A stretch of 64,000 nucleotides of DNA from Streptomyces klenkii (GCF_003626645.1 NZ_RBAM01000011.1:62001-126000), one strand, 5' to 3'; shown: positions 18,956 through 27,727, counted from the first letter of the stretch. The notes: generated from the letters alone by a model not told the origin. A program made the numbers and translations.

Positions 18956-20482
18956 TTACTCCTCGTCCTCGATCCAGCCCATGGTCCGCTCGACGGCCTT
19001 GAGCCAGCTCTTGTACTCGCGGTCACGCGTGTCCGCGTCCATGCGGGGGGTCCACTCGGCGGCCCGGCGCCAGTTGGCGCGCAGGGCGTCGGTGTCCGGC
19101 CAGAAGCCGACGGCCAGGCCGGCGGCGTAGGCAGCGCCGAGGCAGGTCGTCTCGGCGACCATCGGGCGCACGACGGGTGCGTCCAGGAAGTCCGAGAGGG
19201 TCTGCATCAGCAAGTTGTTGGAGGTCATGCCGCCGTCGACCTTGAGTGCGGTCAGCTCGACGCCGGAGTCCTTGGTCATGGCGTCGGTGATCTCGCGGGT
19301 CTGCCAGGCGGTGGCCTCGAGCACGGCGCGGGCGATGTGCGCCTTGGTGACGTAGCGGGTCAGGCCCGCGATGACACCGCGCGCGTCGGAGCGCCAGTAG
19401 GGGGCGAACAGGCCGGAGAAGGCCGGCACGAAGTAGGCGCCGCCGTTGTCCTCGACGGAGCTGGCGAGCGTCTCGATCTCGGCGGCGCTCTTGATCAGGC
19501 CCATCTGGTCGCGCATCCACTGCACGAGGGAGCCGGTGACGGCGATGGAGCCCTCGAGGGCGTAGACGGGCTTCTGGTCGCCGATACGGTAGCCGACGGT
19601 GGTCAGCAGGCCGTTGTAGGACTGGACGGGCTCGTCACCGGTGTTCATCAGCATGAACGTGCCGGTGCCGTAGGTCGACTTGGCCTCGCCCTGGTCGAAG
19701 CAGGTCTGGCCGAAGAGGGCGGCCTGCTGGTCGCCGAGCGCGGAGGCGACGGGGACGCCGGCCAGGGCGCCGCCCTTGGCGGTGCCGTAGACCTCGGCGG
19801 AGGAGCGGATCTCCGGCAGCACGGCGGCCGGGATCTCCATGGAGGACAGGATGCGGTCGTCCCACTCCAGCTTGCGCAGGTTCATCAGCATGGTGCGCGA
19901 GGCGTTGGTGACGTCCGTGACGTGGACGCCGCCCTCGGCACCGCCGGTGAGGTTCCAGATGACCCAGGAGTCCATGGTGCCGAAGAGGATGTCGCCGGCC
20001 TCGGCGCGCTCGCGCAGGCCCTCGACGTTGTCCAGCAGCCAGCGGACCTTGGGGCCGGAGAAGTAGGAGGCCAGCGGCAGGCCCGTCTCGCGGCGGAAGC
20101 GGTCCTGGCCGACGTTGCGGCCGAGCTCCTTGCAGAGCGCGTCGGTGCGGGTGTCCTGCCAGACGATGGCGTTGTAGACCGGCTCGCCCGTGTTCTTGTC
20201 CCACATCAGCGTGGTCTCACGCTGGTTGGTGATGCCGATGGCCTTGACGTCGGCGGCGGTGATGCCCGCCTTCTCGACGGCGCCGGCGACGACCTCCTGG
20301 ACGTTGGTCCAGATCTCCTTGGCGTCGTGCTCGACCCAGCCCGGCTTCGGGAAGATCTGCTCGTGCTCCTTCTGGTCGACGGAGACGATGCGGCCGTCGC
20401 GGTCGAAGACGATGCAGCGGGAGGAGGTGGTGCCCTGGTCGATCGCCGCGATGAACGGGCCCTGCATGTGCGCGTCGGTCAT
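18956..20482 (-). CDS. glpK: Glycerol kinase
   Basis: A cytoplasmic FGGY-family kinase of 508 residues that phosphorylates glycerol at sn-3 using ATP, trapping it after entry through GlpF. The N-terminal motif FIAAIDQGTTSSRCIVFD is the phosphate-1 loop. GNAIV-type kinase segments (YNAIVWQDTRT) and GALAGVPVASALGDQQAALFGQ mark substrate and nucleotide sites. The ATG at 20482 matches family starts; the open frame to 20650 is not conserved in sequence style. It lies between glpF and glpD and is gylA of the S. coelicolor operon. Confidence 0.97.
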   Translation of the reverse strand: MTDAHMQGPFIAAIDQGTTSSRCIVFDRDGRIVSVDQKEHEQIFPKPGWVEHDAKEIWTNVQEVVAGAVEKAGITAADVKAIGITNQRETTLMWDKNTGEPVYNAIVWQDTRTDALCKELGRNVGQDRFRRETGLPLASYFSGPKVRWLLDNVEGLRERAEAGDILFGTMDSWVIWNLTGGAEGGVHVTDVTNASRTMLMNLRKLEWDDRILSSMEIPAAVLPEIRSSAEVYGTAKGGALAGVPVASALGDQQAALFGQTCFDQGEAKSTYGTGTFMLMNTGDEPVQSYNGLLTTVGYRIGDQKPVYALEGSIAVTGSLVQWMRDQMGLIKSAAEIETLASSVEDNGGAYFVPAFSGLFAPYWRSDARGVIAGLTRYVTKAHIARAVLEATAWQTREITDAMTKDSGVELTALKVDGGMTSNNLLMQTLSDFLDAPVVRPMVAETTCLGAAYAAGLAVGFWPDTDALRANWRRAAEWTPRMDADTRDREYKSWLKAVERTMGWIEDEE

Positions 20483-20525
20483 GGTGTGTCTGCTCCTGAG
20501 GTCTGAAGGGTCTCGGCGGATGCGG

Positions 20526-21308
20526 TCAGAACGCGATCTTGTGGATGCCTGCGGCCAGGGCGGCGCCGGCGAGCGGGCCGACGACCGGGATCCAGGCGTA
20601 GCGCCAGTCTGAACCGCCCTTGTTGGGCAGCGGCAGCAGCGCGTGCACAATGCGCGGGCCGAGGTCGCGGGCGGGGTTGATCGCGTATCCGGTCGGGCCG
20701 CCGAGCGAGAGGCCGATGCCGACGACGACGAAGGCCACCATCAGGGTGCCCGTGCCGCTGGTGGCCAGGCCCTTGGTCAGACCCATGGTGAGGATGAAGA
20801 GCACCAGGGCGGCGGTGCCGATGATCTCGGTGACGAGGTTCTGCACCACGTTGCGGATCTCGGGGCCGGTGGAGAAGATGCCCAGCACCGGGCCGGCCTG
20901 CGGGGTCGCGGTCTGGTCGACCATGCCCTCGGCCGGGTTGAGCGTCGAGACGAGCTCGGGGTCCGTCAGGTGGGCCTTGAACTGGCCGTAGTAGGCGAGC
21001 CAGACCAGCGTCGCACCGATCATCGCGCCCAGCAGCTGGGAGCCGATGTAGAGGGGGACGTCGCTCCACTTGACGCCGCCGTCGATGGCGAGGCCGAGAG
21101 TGACGGCCGGGTTGAGGTGCGCACCCGACTTGGCGCCGATGTACGCACCGGTGAGCACGGCGAAGCCCCAGCCGAACGTGATGGCGAGCCAGCCGGCGTT
21201 CTGTGCCTTCGAACGCTTCAGGGTGACGGCGGCACAGACGCCGCCGCCGAGCAGGATCAACACTGCGGTACCGATGAGCTCACCGGTGAAGATGTCGGAG
21301 CTGGACAC
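20526..21308 (-). CDS. glpF: Glycerol uptake facilitator, aquaglyceroporin
   Basis: A six-helix membrane channel (260 aa) for passive glycerol entry. Both aquaporin pore motifs are present: HLNPAVTLG in the first half and YAINPARDLGPR in the second. The Asp after the second NPAR is typical of glycerol-conducting rather than water-specific channels. The GTG at 21308 has AAGGAGT upstream; the frame to 21416 adds a soluble stretch without support. It is the first gene of the glpF-glpK-glpD operon, and the 301-base region upstream carries candidate GylR sites. Confidence 0.95.
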   Translation of the reverse strand: MSSSDIFTGELIGTAVLILLGGGVCAAVTLKRSKAQNAGWLAITFGWGFAVLTGAYIGAKSGAHLNPAVTLGLAIDGGVKWSDVPLYIGSQLLGAMIGATLVWLAYYGQFKAHLTDPELVSTLNPAEGMVDQTATPQAGPVLGIFSTGPEIRNVVQNLVTEIIGTAALVLFILTMGLTKGLATSGTGTLMVAFVVVGIGLSLGGPTGYAINPARDLGPRIVHALLPLPNKGGSDWRYAWIPVVGPLAGAALAAGIHKIAF

Positions 21309-21609
21309 CCGCGACTCCTTTGTCCTTCGTCCAGGGGAAGGCGGACCCCGGGTCCCTCCGGTGGTCCGCAGCTCTCCGATGGAGAGCTTCGATCGGCCCG
21401 CGGCAGTGTCCACCATAGCGAATATTGTCGTTAGGTGTTCGACAATGCCGACCGATGCACGGCAGTTTTCTCCACGGTTAAGGGCTCGTCAAGAGTCCTG
21501 TGACCGAAAACTCTAGGTGGGAGTGGCTGAAAACCGCCGCACCGGACACGATCGGTTACCGACCAGTAGTACCCGGTAGTCACCACCGGGCACAACAAAG
21601 CCCCCCGGG
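21309..21609. promoter_or_regulatory. gylR-glpF intergenic region with candidate GylR operator
   Basis: This 301-base non-coding region separates gylR from glpF. GTTCGACAATGCCGACC at 21437-21453 matches 13 of 17 positions of the palindrome GTTCGGCATTGCTGAAC upstream of gylR itself. An overlapping inverted repeat, ATTGTCG at 21424-21430 with CGACAAT at 21440-21446, adds a second symmetric element. IclR-type repressors bind such sites. The operator lies about 130 bases before the glpF start. The role is inferred from similarity of the two sites. Confidence 0.6.
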
Positions 21610-22374
21610 TCAGAAGCGACCGGCTCCCAGGTCGCGGGAGACGGCGCGCGCGCAGTCCCGGACGGCGGCGACCAGCTGCGCCCGCAGCTCGCCCTCCTCG
21701 CAGACCCGCTCCACCGCGCCCATGACGCCGACGGCTCCCACGGGCATCCGGTGCCGGTCGTGGATGGGGGCGGCCACCGAGGCCACGCCCTCCCAGGTCT
21801 CCTCGACGTCCGCGGCCCAGCCGCGGGCCCGGGTCAGGTCCAGCACGCCCTCCAGGTCGGGCAGCGCGGTGACCGTCCGCACGGTGAACGCCTCGCGCTC
21901 GGCCTCCAGCAGCTGGCTGTGCGCCACCGGGTCGTAGGCGCACAGCACCTTGCCCAGGGCCGTGCTGTGCAGCGGCTGCATGGCGCCGACCTCCAGCACC
22001 TGGCGGCTGTCGTCCGGCCGGAAGACGTGGTGGACGATCAGCACCCCCTGCTGGTGCAGGACGCCCAGATAGACGCTCTCGCCGCTGGAGCGGGCCAGGT
22101 CGTCCGCCCACAGCAGGGCGCGGGCGCGCAGTTCGTGTACGTCCAAGTAGCTGTTGCCCAGGCGCAGCAGCTCGGCGCCGAGCTGGTAGCGCCCCGAGGC
22201 GGGGTCCTGCTCGACGAAGCCCTCCTGCTGCAAGGTGCGCAGGATGCCGTGGGCGGTGCCCTTGGCCAGCCCGAGTGCGGAGGCCACATCGGACAGTCCC
22301 AGCCGTCGTTCGCCCCCCGCGAGCAGCCGCAGCATCGCTGCCGCCCGTTCGAGCGACTGGATGGTCCGTGCCAT
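21610..22374 (-). CDS. gylR: IclR-family regulator of glycerol catabolism GylR
   Basis: A 254-residue repressor with an N-terminal winged helix-turn-helix (LGLSDVASALGLAKGTAHGILRTL, seen as residues about 24-48) and a C-terminal IclR effector-binding domain (from about residue 75, including LHSTALGKVLCAY). It is adjacent to glpF-glpK-glpD in the same order as in S. coelicolor. There GylR represses the gyl operon and its own gene, and induction depends on glycerol. The ATG at 22374 follows GGAGGAGG. A palindrome lies 25 bases upstream of the start. Confidence 0.92.
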   Translation of the reverse strand: MARTIQSLERAAAMLRLLAGGERRLGLSDVASALGLAKGTAHGILRTLQQEGFVEQDPASGRYQLGAELLRLGNSYLDVHELRARALLWADDLARSSGESVYLGVLHQQGVLIVHHVFRPDDSRQVLEVGAMQPLHSTALGKVLCAYDPVAHSQLLEAEREAFTVRTVTALPDLEGVLDLTRARGWAADVEETWEGVASVAAPIHDRHRMPVGAVGVMGAVERVCEEGELRAQLVAAVRDCARAVSRDLGAGRF

Positions 22375-22398
22375 CGCTCATCCTCCTCCGAAATGCCC

Positions 22399-22415
22399 GT
22401 TCGGCATTGCTGAAC
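22399..22415. promoter_or_regulatory. Candidate GylR operator upstream of gylR
   Basis: GTTCGGCATTGCTGAAC is a near-perfect 17-bp palindrome with seven-base arms, one mismatch and an ATT centre. It overlaps AATGCCCGTTCGGCATT, another symmetric element. It lies just upstream of the gylR ribosome-binding site and resembles the site before glpF, consistent with autoregulation. Confidence 0.55.
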
Positions 22416-22529
22416 ACTATCGGCCGATGCCGACCAGGAGATAGCTGACCGGCGGCTGGACCATGATCGCCGAGACGCTCCGGGCGCCGCGCCCGGCCCC
22501 GTCCACCGCGTATCCGTGCCGTATCCGAT

Positions 22530-22622
22530 GGGTGGGACACCCACCCGAATTCCGGTTGCTGCGGTTACGCTGACGGCGTGCGCCTTCTTCCGGAGGGCGC
22601 AAAGCCGACAGCCGTCGCAACC
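22530..22622 (+). promoter_or_regulatory. Foldable leader upstream of metH, possible cis-regulatory RNA
   Basis: GGGTGGG-ACA-CCCACCC (22530-22546) forms a perfect hairpin. It is followed by four nested helices: GGTTGC (22554-22559) with GCAACC (22617-22622), then GCTG/CAGC, CGGC/GCCG and an apical TGCGCC/GGCGCA stem. The GGGAG ribosome-binding site at 22625-22629 starts two bases past the closing helix. I find no B12 box or SAM riboswitch core. It may be an unclassified regulatory RNA or a chance fold in GC-rich DNA. Confidence 0.4.
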
Positions 22623-22636
22623 CCGGGAGCACATCC

Positions 22637-25600
22637 ATGGCCTCGTTCACGCCATCGACCGCAAGCACCGCCCGAGCCTCCGAACTGCGGGAGGCGCTCG
22701 CCTCCCGGGTCGTGGTGGCCGACGGGGCCATGGGCACGATGCTCCAGGCGCAGGATCCGAGCATGGAGGACTTCGAGCAGCTCGAAGGCTGCAACGAGAT
22801 CCTGAACGTCACCCGTCCCGACATCGTCCGCTCCGTCCACGAGGCGTACTTCGCGGTGGGCGTGGACTGCGTGGAGACCAACACCTTCGGCGCCAACCTC
22901 GCCGCCCTCGGCGAGTACGACGTGGCGCACCGCATCTTCGAGCTGTCCGAGGCGGGCGCCCGCGTCGCCCGCGAGACCGCCGACGACTTCACCGCCCGCG
23001 ACGGGCGGACCCGCTGGGTGCTGGGCTCGGTGGGCCCGGGCACCAAGCTGCCGACGCTCGGTCACGCCCCGTACCCCAGCCTGCGCGACGCCTACCAGCA
23101 GAACGTCGAGGGCCTGGTCGCCGGCGGCGTCGACGCGATCCTGGTGGAGACCACCCAGGACCTGCTCCAGACCAAGGCCTCGGTCATCGGCGCCCGGCGC
23201 GCCATGGAGTCCCTGGGCGCGGACCTTCCGCTGCTCGTCCAGGTGACCGTCGAGACCACCGGCACGATGCTCCTGGGCTCCGAGATCGGTGCGGCGCTGA
23301 CCGCCCTGGAGCCGCTGGGCATCGACATGATCGGCCTCAACTGCGCCACCGGGCCCGCCGAGATGAGCGAACACCTGCGCTATCTCTCGCGGCACGCCCG
23401 TACCCGCGTCTCGGCCATGCCCAACGCCGGCCTGCCGGTCCTGGGCAAGGACGGCGCGCACTACCCGCTCTCCCCCGCCGAGCTCGCCGACGCCCACGAG
23501 ACGTTCGTACGGGAGTACGGGCTGTCCCTGGTCGGCGGCTGCTGCGGCACGACCCCGGAGCACCTGCACCAGGTGGTCGAGCGCGTGCGCGGGCTGCGGC
23601 CCACCGAGCGGGAGCCGCGCCCCGAGCCGGGCGCCGCCTCGCTCTACCAGACGGTCCCCTTCCGGCAGGACACCGCGTACCTGGCCATCGGCGAGCGGAC
23701 GAACGCCAACGGCTCGAAGAAGTTCCGCGAGGCCATGCTGGACGGCCGCTGGGACGACTGCGTGGAGATGGCCCGGGATCAGATCCGCGAGGGCGCCCAC
23801 CTGCTCGACCTGTGCGTGGACTACGTGGGCCGGGACGGCGTGGCGGACATGGCCGAGGTCGCCGGCCGCTTCGCCACCGCCTCGACGCTGCCCATCGTGC
23901 TGGACTCCACCGAACCGGCCGTCATCCAGGCGGGCCTGGAGAAGCTGGGCGGCCGGGCCGTCATCAACTCCGTCAACTACGAGGACGGCGACGGCCCGGA
24001 GTCGCGGTTCGCGCGGATCACCCGGCTGGCGGCCGAGCACGGCGCCGCGCTGATCGCGCTCACCATCGACGAGGAGGGCCAGGCCCGTACCGTCGAGAAG
24101 AAGGTCGAGATCGCGGAGCGGCTGATCGCCGACCTGACGGGCAACTGGGGGGTGCTGGAGTCGGACATCCTCATCGACTGCCTCACCTTCACCATCTGCA
24201 CCGGGCAGGAGGAGTCCCGCAAGGACGGCATCGCCACCATCGAGGCGATCCGCGAGCTCAAGCGCCGCCACCCCGACGTGCAGACGACGCTGGGCCTGTC
24301 GAACATCTCCTTCGGCCTCAACCCGGCCGCCCGCATGGTCCTCAACTCCGTCTTCCTGGACGAGTGTGTCAAGGCCGGCCTGGACTCGGCCATCGTGCAC
24401 GCCTCGAAGATCCTGCCCATCGCGCGCCTGGACGAGGAGCAGGTCAAGGTCGCCGGCGACCTGATCTACGACCGCCGCAGCGAGGGCTACGACCCGCTCC
24501 AGCGCCTGCTGGAGCTCTTCGAGGGCGTGGACACCAAGTCCATGAAGGCGGGCAAGGCCGAGGAGCTGGCCGCGCTGCCGCTGGAGGAGCGGCTGCGGCG
24601 CCGGATCATCGACGGCGAGAAGAACGGCCTGGACGCGGACCTCGACGCGGCGCTCGCCGAGCGCCCGGCGCTGGCCATCGTCAACGACACGCTGCTGGAG
24701 GGCATGAAGGTCGTCGGCGAGCTGTTCGGCTCGGGCCAGATGCAGCTGCCGTTCGTGCTCCAGTCGGCCGAGGTGATGAAGACGGCGGTGGCCTATCTGG
24801 AGCCGCACATGGAGAAGTCGGACGCGGAGGGCAAGGGCACGATCGTGCTGGCCACCGTCCGCGGCGACGTCCACGACATCGGCAAGAACCTGGTCGACAT
24901 CATCCTGTCCAACAACGGCTACAACGTCGTCAACCTGGGCATCAAGCAGCCGGTCTCGGCGATCCTGGAGGCCGCCGAGGAGCACCGGGCGGACGTCATC
25001 GGCATGTCCGGCCTCCTGGTGAAGTCCACCGTGATCATGAAGGAGAACCTGGAGGAGCTCAACCAGCGCAAGCTGGCGGCCACCTACCCGGTGATCCTCG
25101 GCGGCGCGGCCCTCACCCGGGCCTACGTCGAGCAGGACCTGCACGAGATCTACGACGGCGAGGTGCGCTACGCCCGCGACGCCTTCGAGGGCCTGCGCCT
25201 GATGGACGCGCTGATCGCCGTCAAGCGGGGCGTGCCGGGCGCGTCCCTGCCGGAGCTCAAGCAGCGGCGGGTGGCGAAGAAGGCGGCGACGGCCGTCCTG
25301 GAGGTGGAGGAGCCGGAGGGATCGGTCCGCTCCGACGTCGCCGTCGACAACCGCGTGCCGGAGCCGCCGTTCTGGGGCACGCGCGTCGTCAAGGGCATCC
25401 CGCTGAAGGACTACGCGTCCTGGCTGGACGAGGGTGCGCTGTTCAAGGGCCAGTGGGGCCTGAAGCAGGCCCGCGCCGGCGGCCCCACCTACGAGGAGCT
25501 GGTGGAGACCGAGGGCCGCCCGCGGCTGCGCGGCTGGCTGGAGAAGCTCCACACCGAGAACCTCCTCGAAGCGGCCGTCGTCTACGGCTACTTCCCCTGC

Positions 25601-26146
25601 TACTCCAAGGGCGACGACCTCGTCCTCCTCAACGAGGACGGCACGGAGCGCACGCGCTTCACCTTCCCCCGCCAGCGCCGCGGGCGCCGGCTGTGCCTCG
25701 CGGACTACTTCCGCCCGGAGGAGTCCGGCGAGAAGGACGTGGTGGGCCTCCAGGTGGTCACGGTCGGCTCGCGGATCGGAGAGGCCACGGCCGAGCTGTT
25801 CGCCGCCGACGCCTACCGCGACTACCTCGAACTCCACGGCCTGTCCGTCCAGCTGGCCGAGGCCATGGCCGAGTACTGGCACGCCCGCGTCCGCGCCGAG
25901 CTCGGCTTCGCCGGCGAGGACCCGGCGGACGTGGAGGACATGTTCGCCCTGAAGTACCGCGGCGCCCGCTTCTCCCTGGGCTACGGGGCCTGCCCGAACC
26001 TGGAGGACCGCGCCAAGATCGCGGACCTGCTGGAGCCGGAGCGCATCGGGGTCCACCTCTCCGAGGAGTTCCAGCTGCACCCGGAGCAGTCCACCGACGC
26101 GATCGTCATCCACCACCCGGAGGCGAAGTACTTCAACGCGCGCTAA
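22637..26146 (+). CDS. metH: Cobalamin-dependent methionine synthase
   Basis: A 1169-residue cytoplasmic enzyme that transfers a methyl group from methyltetrahydrofolate to homocysteine through cobalamin. Domains in order: homocysteine domain (residues 1 to about 320, zinc cysteines in LNCATGP and GGCCGTTPEH), folate domain (about 340-600), cap and cobalamin domains (about 620-880, with DVHDIGKNLV supplying the cobalt-ligating His), and the reactivation domain with ARFSLGYGACP near the C-terminus. The ATG at 22637 follows GGGAG by seven bases. It is divergent from gylR and ends at a strong hairpin. Confidence 0.97.
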   Translation: MASFTPSTASTARASELREALASRVVVADGAMGTMLQAQDPSMEDFEQLEGCNEILNVTRPDIVRSVHEAYFAVGVDCVETNTFGANLAALGEYDVAHRIFELSEAGARVARETADDFTARDGRTRWVLGSVGPGTKLPTLGHAPYPSLRDAYQQNVEGLVAGGVDAILVETTQDLLQTKASVIGARRAMESLGADLPLLVQVTVETTGTMLLGSEIGAALTALEPLGIDMIGLNCATGPAEMSEHLRYLSRHARTRVSAMPNAGLPVLGKDGAHYPLSPAELADAHETFVREYGLSLVGGCCGTTPEHLHQVVERVRGLRPTEREPRPEPGAASLYQTVPFRQDTAYLAIGERTNANGSKKFREAMLDGRWDDCVEMARDQIREGAHLLDLCVDYVGRDGVADMAEVAGRFATASTLPIVLDSTEPAVIQAGLEKLGGRAVINSVNYEDGDGPESRFARITRLAAEHGAALIALTIDEEGQARTVEKKVEIAERLIADLTGNWGVLESDILIDCLTFTICTGQEESRKDGIATIEAIRELKRRHPDVQTTLGLSNISFGLNPAARMVLNSVFLDECVKAGLDSAIVHASKILPIARLDEEQVKVAGDLIYDRRSEGYDPLQRLLELFEGVDTKSMKAGKAEELAALPLEERLRRRIIDGEKNGLDADLDAALAERPALAIVNDTLLEGMKVVGELFGSGQMQLPFVLQSAEVMKTAVAYLEPHMEKSDAEGKGTIVLATVRGDVHDIGKNLVDIILSNNGYNVVNLGIKQPVSAILEAAEEHRADVIGMSGLLVKSTVIMKENLEELNQRKLAATYPVILGGAALTRAYVEQDLHEIYDGEVRYARDAFEGLRLMDALIAVKRGVPGASLPELKQRRVAKKAATAVLEVEEPEGSVRSDVAVDNRVPEPPFWGTRVVKGIPLKDYASWLDEGALFKGQWGLKQARAGGPTYEELVETEGRPRLRGWLEKLHTENLLEAAVVYGYFPCYSKGDDLVLLNEDGTERTRFTFPRQRRGRRLCLADYFRPEESGEKDVVGLQVVTVGSRIGEATAELFAADAYRDYLELHGLSVQLAEAMAEYWHARVRAELGFAGEDPADVEDMFALKYRGARFSLGYGACPNLEDRAKIADLLEPERIGVHLSEEFQLHPEQSTDAIVIHHPEAKYFNAR

Positions 26147-26179
26147 GGCACCTCATCGCGCACCGGGCACAACGCCCGA

Positions 26180-26218
26180 GGGCCGGGTGCGCACCGCTGA
26201 GCGGTGCGCACCCGGCCC
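26180..26218 (+). terminator. Terminator of metH
   Basis: A perfect 18-base stem, 26180-26197 with 26201-26218, closed by a TGA loop and followed by TTCTGCTTG. It starts 34 bases after the metH stop codon and separates metH from the TetR promoter. Confidence 0.88.
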
Positions 26219-26239
26219 TTCTGCTTGCCCGGACCATCT

Positions 26240-26286
26240 CTTGCTTACGTGAGCAAGACTCGGCTATTTTTTGCTCATGGAAGCAA
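26240..26286 (+). promoter_or_regulatory. Leaderless promoter with two TetR-type operators
   Basis: A TTGCTT box (26241-26246), an 18-base spacer and TATTTT (26265-26270) place the expected start of transcription at about 26277, the A of the ATG. CTTGCTTACGTGAGCAAG (26240-26257) covers the -35 box and TTGCTCATGGAAGCAA (26271-26286) covers the start codon. Both are TTGCT/AGCAA palindromes. No ribosome-binding site precedes the ATG. The layout fits tight autorepression of a leaderless message by the TetR protein. Confidence 0.65.
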
Positions 26287-26930
26287 GCTCTGGCTCGACT
26301 AAGCAAGCAGCAGCCGCGAAGGACCCGTCCCGCAGGACCTTCACCGAGGCCGCCCGTCGCGCGCAGATCGTGAACGCCGCGATCGAGGTCATCGCCGACG
26401 CCGGCTACGCCAAGGCCTCGTTCGCGAGGATCGCCCGCGCGGCCGGGCTGAGCAGCACGGGGATGATCTCGTACCACTTCGCCGGCAAGGACGACCTCAT
26501 GCGGGAGGTCGTCGCCGAGGTCTCCCGGGTCGCCGACGCGCACGTACGGCCCCGGATGGAGGAGCGGACCGGGGCCCGGGCCCGGCTGCGGGCCTTCATC
26601 GAGGCGAGCGTCGGACTTGCCGACGCCTACCCCAAGCACGTGCCCGCCATGGTCGACGTGCTGGCCCACCTCCGGGACGACGACCCCTCCCGGCGCGACG
26701 TCCTCGGCACGCTGGAGTCCGCGGCGGACGTTCAGGTCGAGCGCATGCGCGAAGCCCAGCGGAGCGGAGAATTCCGGGAGTTCGACCCGCGGGTGATGGT
26801 CACCGCGATCCGGGCGGCCGTCGACGCGACGGTGACGCGCGCCGGCCGGGAGCCGGACTTCGATGCGGAGGCCGCGGGCCGCGAACTCGCCGACCTCTTC
26901 GACCACGCGACCCGGAGGACGGAGCGGTGA
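26277..26930 (+). CDS. TetR-family transcriptional regulator, autoregulated
   Basis: A 217-residue repressor. After a 25-residue tail, the helix-turn-helix covers about residues 25-75 (RRAQIVNAAIEVIADAGYAKASFARIA in pieces, then TGMISYHFAGKDDLM). The C-terminal ligand domain (about 80-210) shows no family-specific signature. The start is ATG 26277; TTG at 26271 would place the operator inside coding sequence without any ribosome-binding site. The stop overlaps the start of the membrane-protein gene by four bases, so that gene is the obvious co-regulated target. Confidence 0.9.
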   Translation: MEASSGSTKQAAAAKDPSRRTFTEAARRAQIVNAAIEVIADAGYAKASFARIARAAGLSSTGMISYHFAGKDDLMREVVAEVSRVADAHVRPRMEERTGARARLRAFIEASVGLADAYPKHVPAMVDVLAHLRDDDPSRRDVLGTLESAADVQVERMREAQRSGEFREFDPRVMVTAIRAAVDATVTRAGREPDFDAEAAGRELADLFDHATRRTER

Positions 26931-27595
26931 CCGTCCCCGTGCAGGTGAAGACGGCCGGCAGGACGGAGCGTCAGAAGGGCGCCTCCGCGCGGGGGTTCCC
27001 GCTCCTCCAGCTCGTCTTCGACGTGATCCTGCCCCTGGGCAGTTACTACGGGTTCCGCGCGCTGGGACTGAGCCAGTGGTGGTGCCTGACGCTGGGCACC
27101 CTGCTGGGCCTGCCCTGGATCGTCCACGGCATCGTCAAGCGCCGCAAGGTCGACGTCATGGGGCTGTTCACGCTGAGCATCATGGCCGTCGCCACCCTGC
27201 TGTCCCTGGTGACCGGAGACCCCCGGACCCTGCTCGTCAGGGACAGCTGGCTCACCGCCGTGATCGGCCTGTGGGTGCTCGGCACCGTGCCGACCCGCCG
27301 CCCCTTCATGCTCGCCGCGATGCGCAACGTCTTCTTGGCGAAGGGCGGAGAGGAGGAGGCGGCCGGGTGGGACTCCCGGTGGGACACCTCTCCCGCCTTC
27401 CGCCGGAAGATCCGGTTCCTGACCGGCGTGTGGGGAACGGTGTTCACCCTGGACGCGGGCGTCCGCGTGGCCTGCGCGGCCACGCTGCCCGTCGACACGG
27501 TCCCCACCGTGAACACGGTGCAGTGGCTGGTGGTCCTGGCGGGGCTGATGGTCTTCCACAAGCAATACATCACGCGGAAGGGCCTGAAGGCCTGA
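26927..27595 (+). CDS. Polytopic membrane protein, VC0807-like
   Basis: A 222-residue inner-membrane protein with about six hydrophobic segments, the clearest being LLQLVFDVILPLGSYYGF, CLTLGTLLGLPWIVHGI, MGLFTLSIMAVATLLSLV and a C-terminal LVVLAGLMVFH. It resembles the VC0807 family of unknown function found with TetR regulators. The GTG overlaps the TetR stop (GTGA), so the two are translationally coupled and transcribed from the operator-flanked promoter. A drug or lipid-stress role is possible but only inferred from context. Confidence 0.75.
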   Translation: MTVPVQVKTAGRTERQKGASARGFPLLQLVFDVILPLGSYYGFRALGLSQWWCLTLGTLLGLPWIVHGIVKRRKVDVMGLFTLSIMAVATLLSLVTGDPRTLLVRDSWLTAVIGLWVLGTVPTRRPFMLAAMRNVFLAKGGEEEAAGWDSRWDTSPAFRRKIRFLTGVWGTVFTLDAGVRVACAATLPVDTVPTVNTVQWLVVLAGLMVFHKQYITRKGLKA

Positions 27596-27606
27596 CACCG
27601 GGCGGC

Positions 27607-27645
27607 GGGCGCCGGACGGACCGCGGGGGTGCCCGTCCGGCGCCC
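27607..27645 (+). terminator. Hairpin after the membrane-protein gene
   Basis: GGGCGCCGGACGG (27607-27619) pairs perfectly with CCGTCCGGCGCCC (27633-27645) around a 13-base loop, starting 12 bases after the stop codon. It is the likely end of the TetR operon. Confidence 0.7.
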
Positions 27646-27675
27646 GGCAGCGCGTCAGGGGCCTCCGCACACGAG

Positions 27676-27705
27676 AGGGGGCGCTCCCGGCCGGGAGCGC
27701 CCCCT
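27676..27705. terminator. Bidirectional terminator between convergent genes
   Basis: AGGGGGCGCTCCCGG and CCGGGAGCGCCCCCT form one perfect 30-base palindrome, so the same stem forms on either strand. It lies between the TetR operon and mshC, 22 bases beyond the mshC stop. Confidence 0.85.
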
Positions 27706-27727
27706 TGCTGTCGTGCGGTTCAGCGCG

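Noticed and set aside
22440..22636. Cobalamin or SAM riboswitch before metH
   Set aside because: No B12 box and no SAM riboswitch core could be found, so only an unclassified structure is reported.
22565..26116. A 1183-codon open frame on the strand opposite metH, and similar long antisense frames over dop, arc and glpD
   Set aside because: These are shadows of GC-rich third positions in real genes. Their translations are repetitive in Leu, Val, Asp, Gly and Arg and show no domain.
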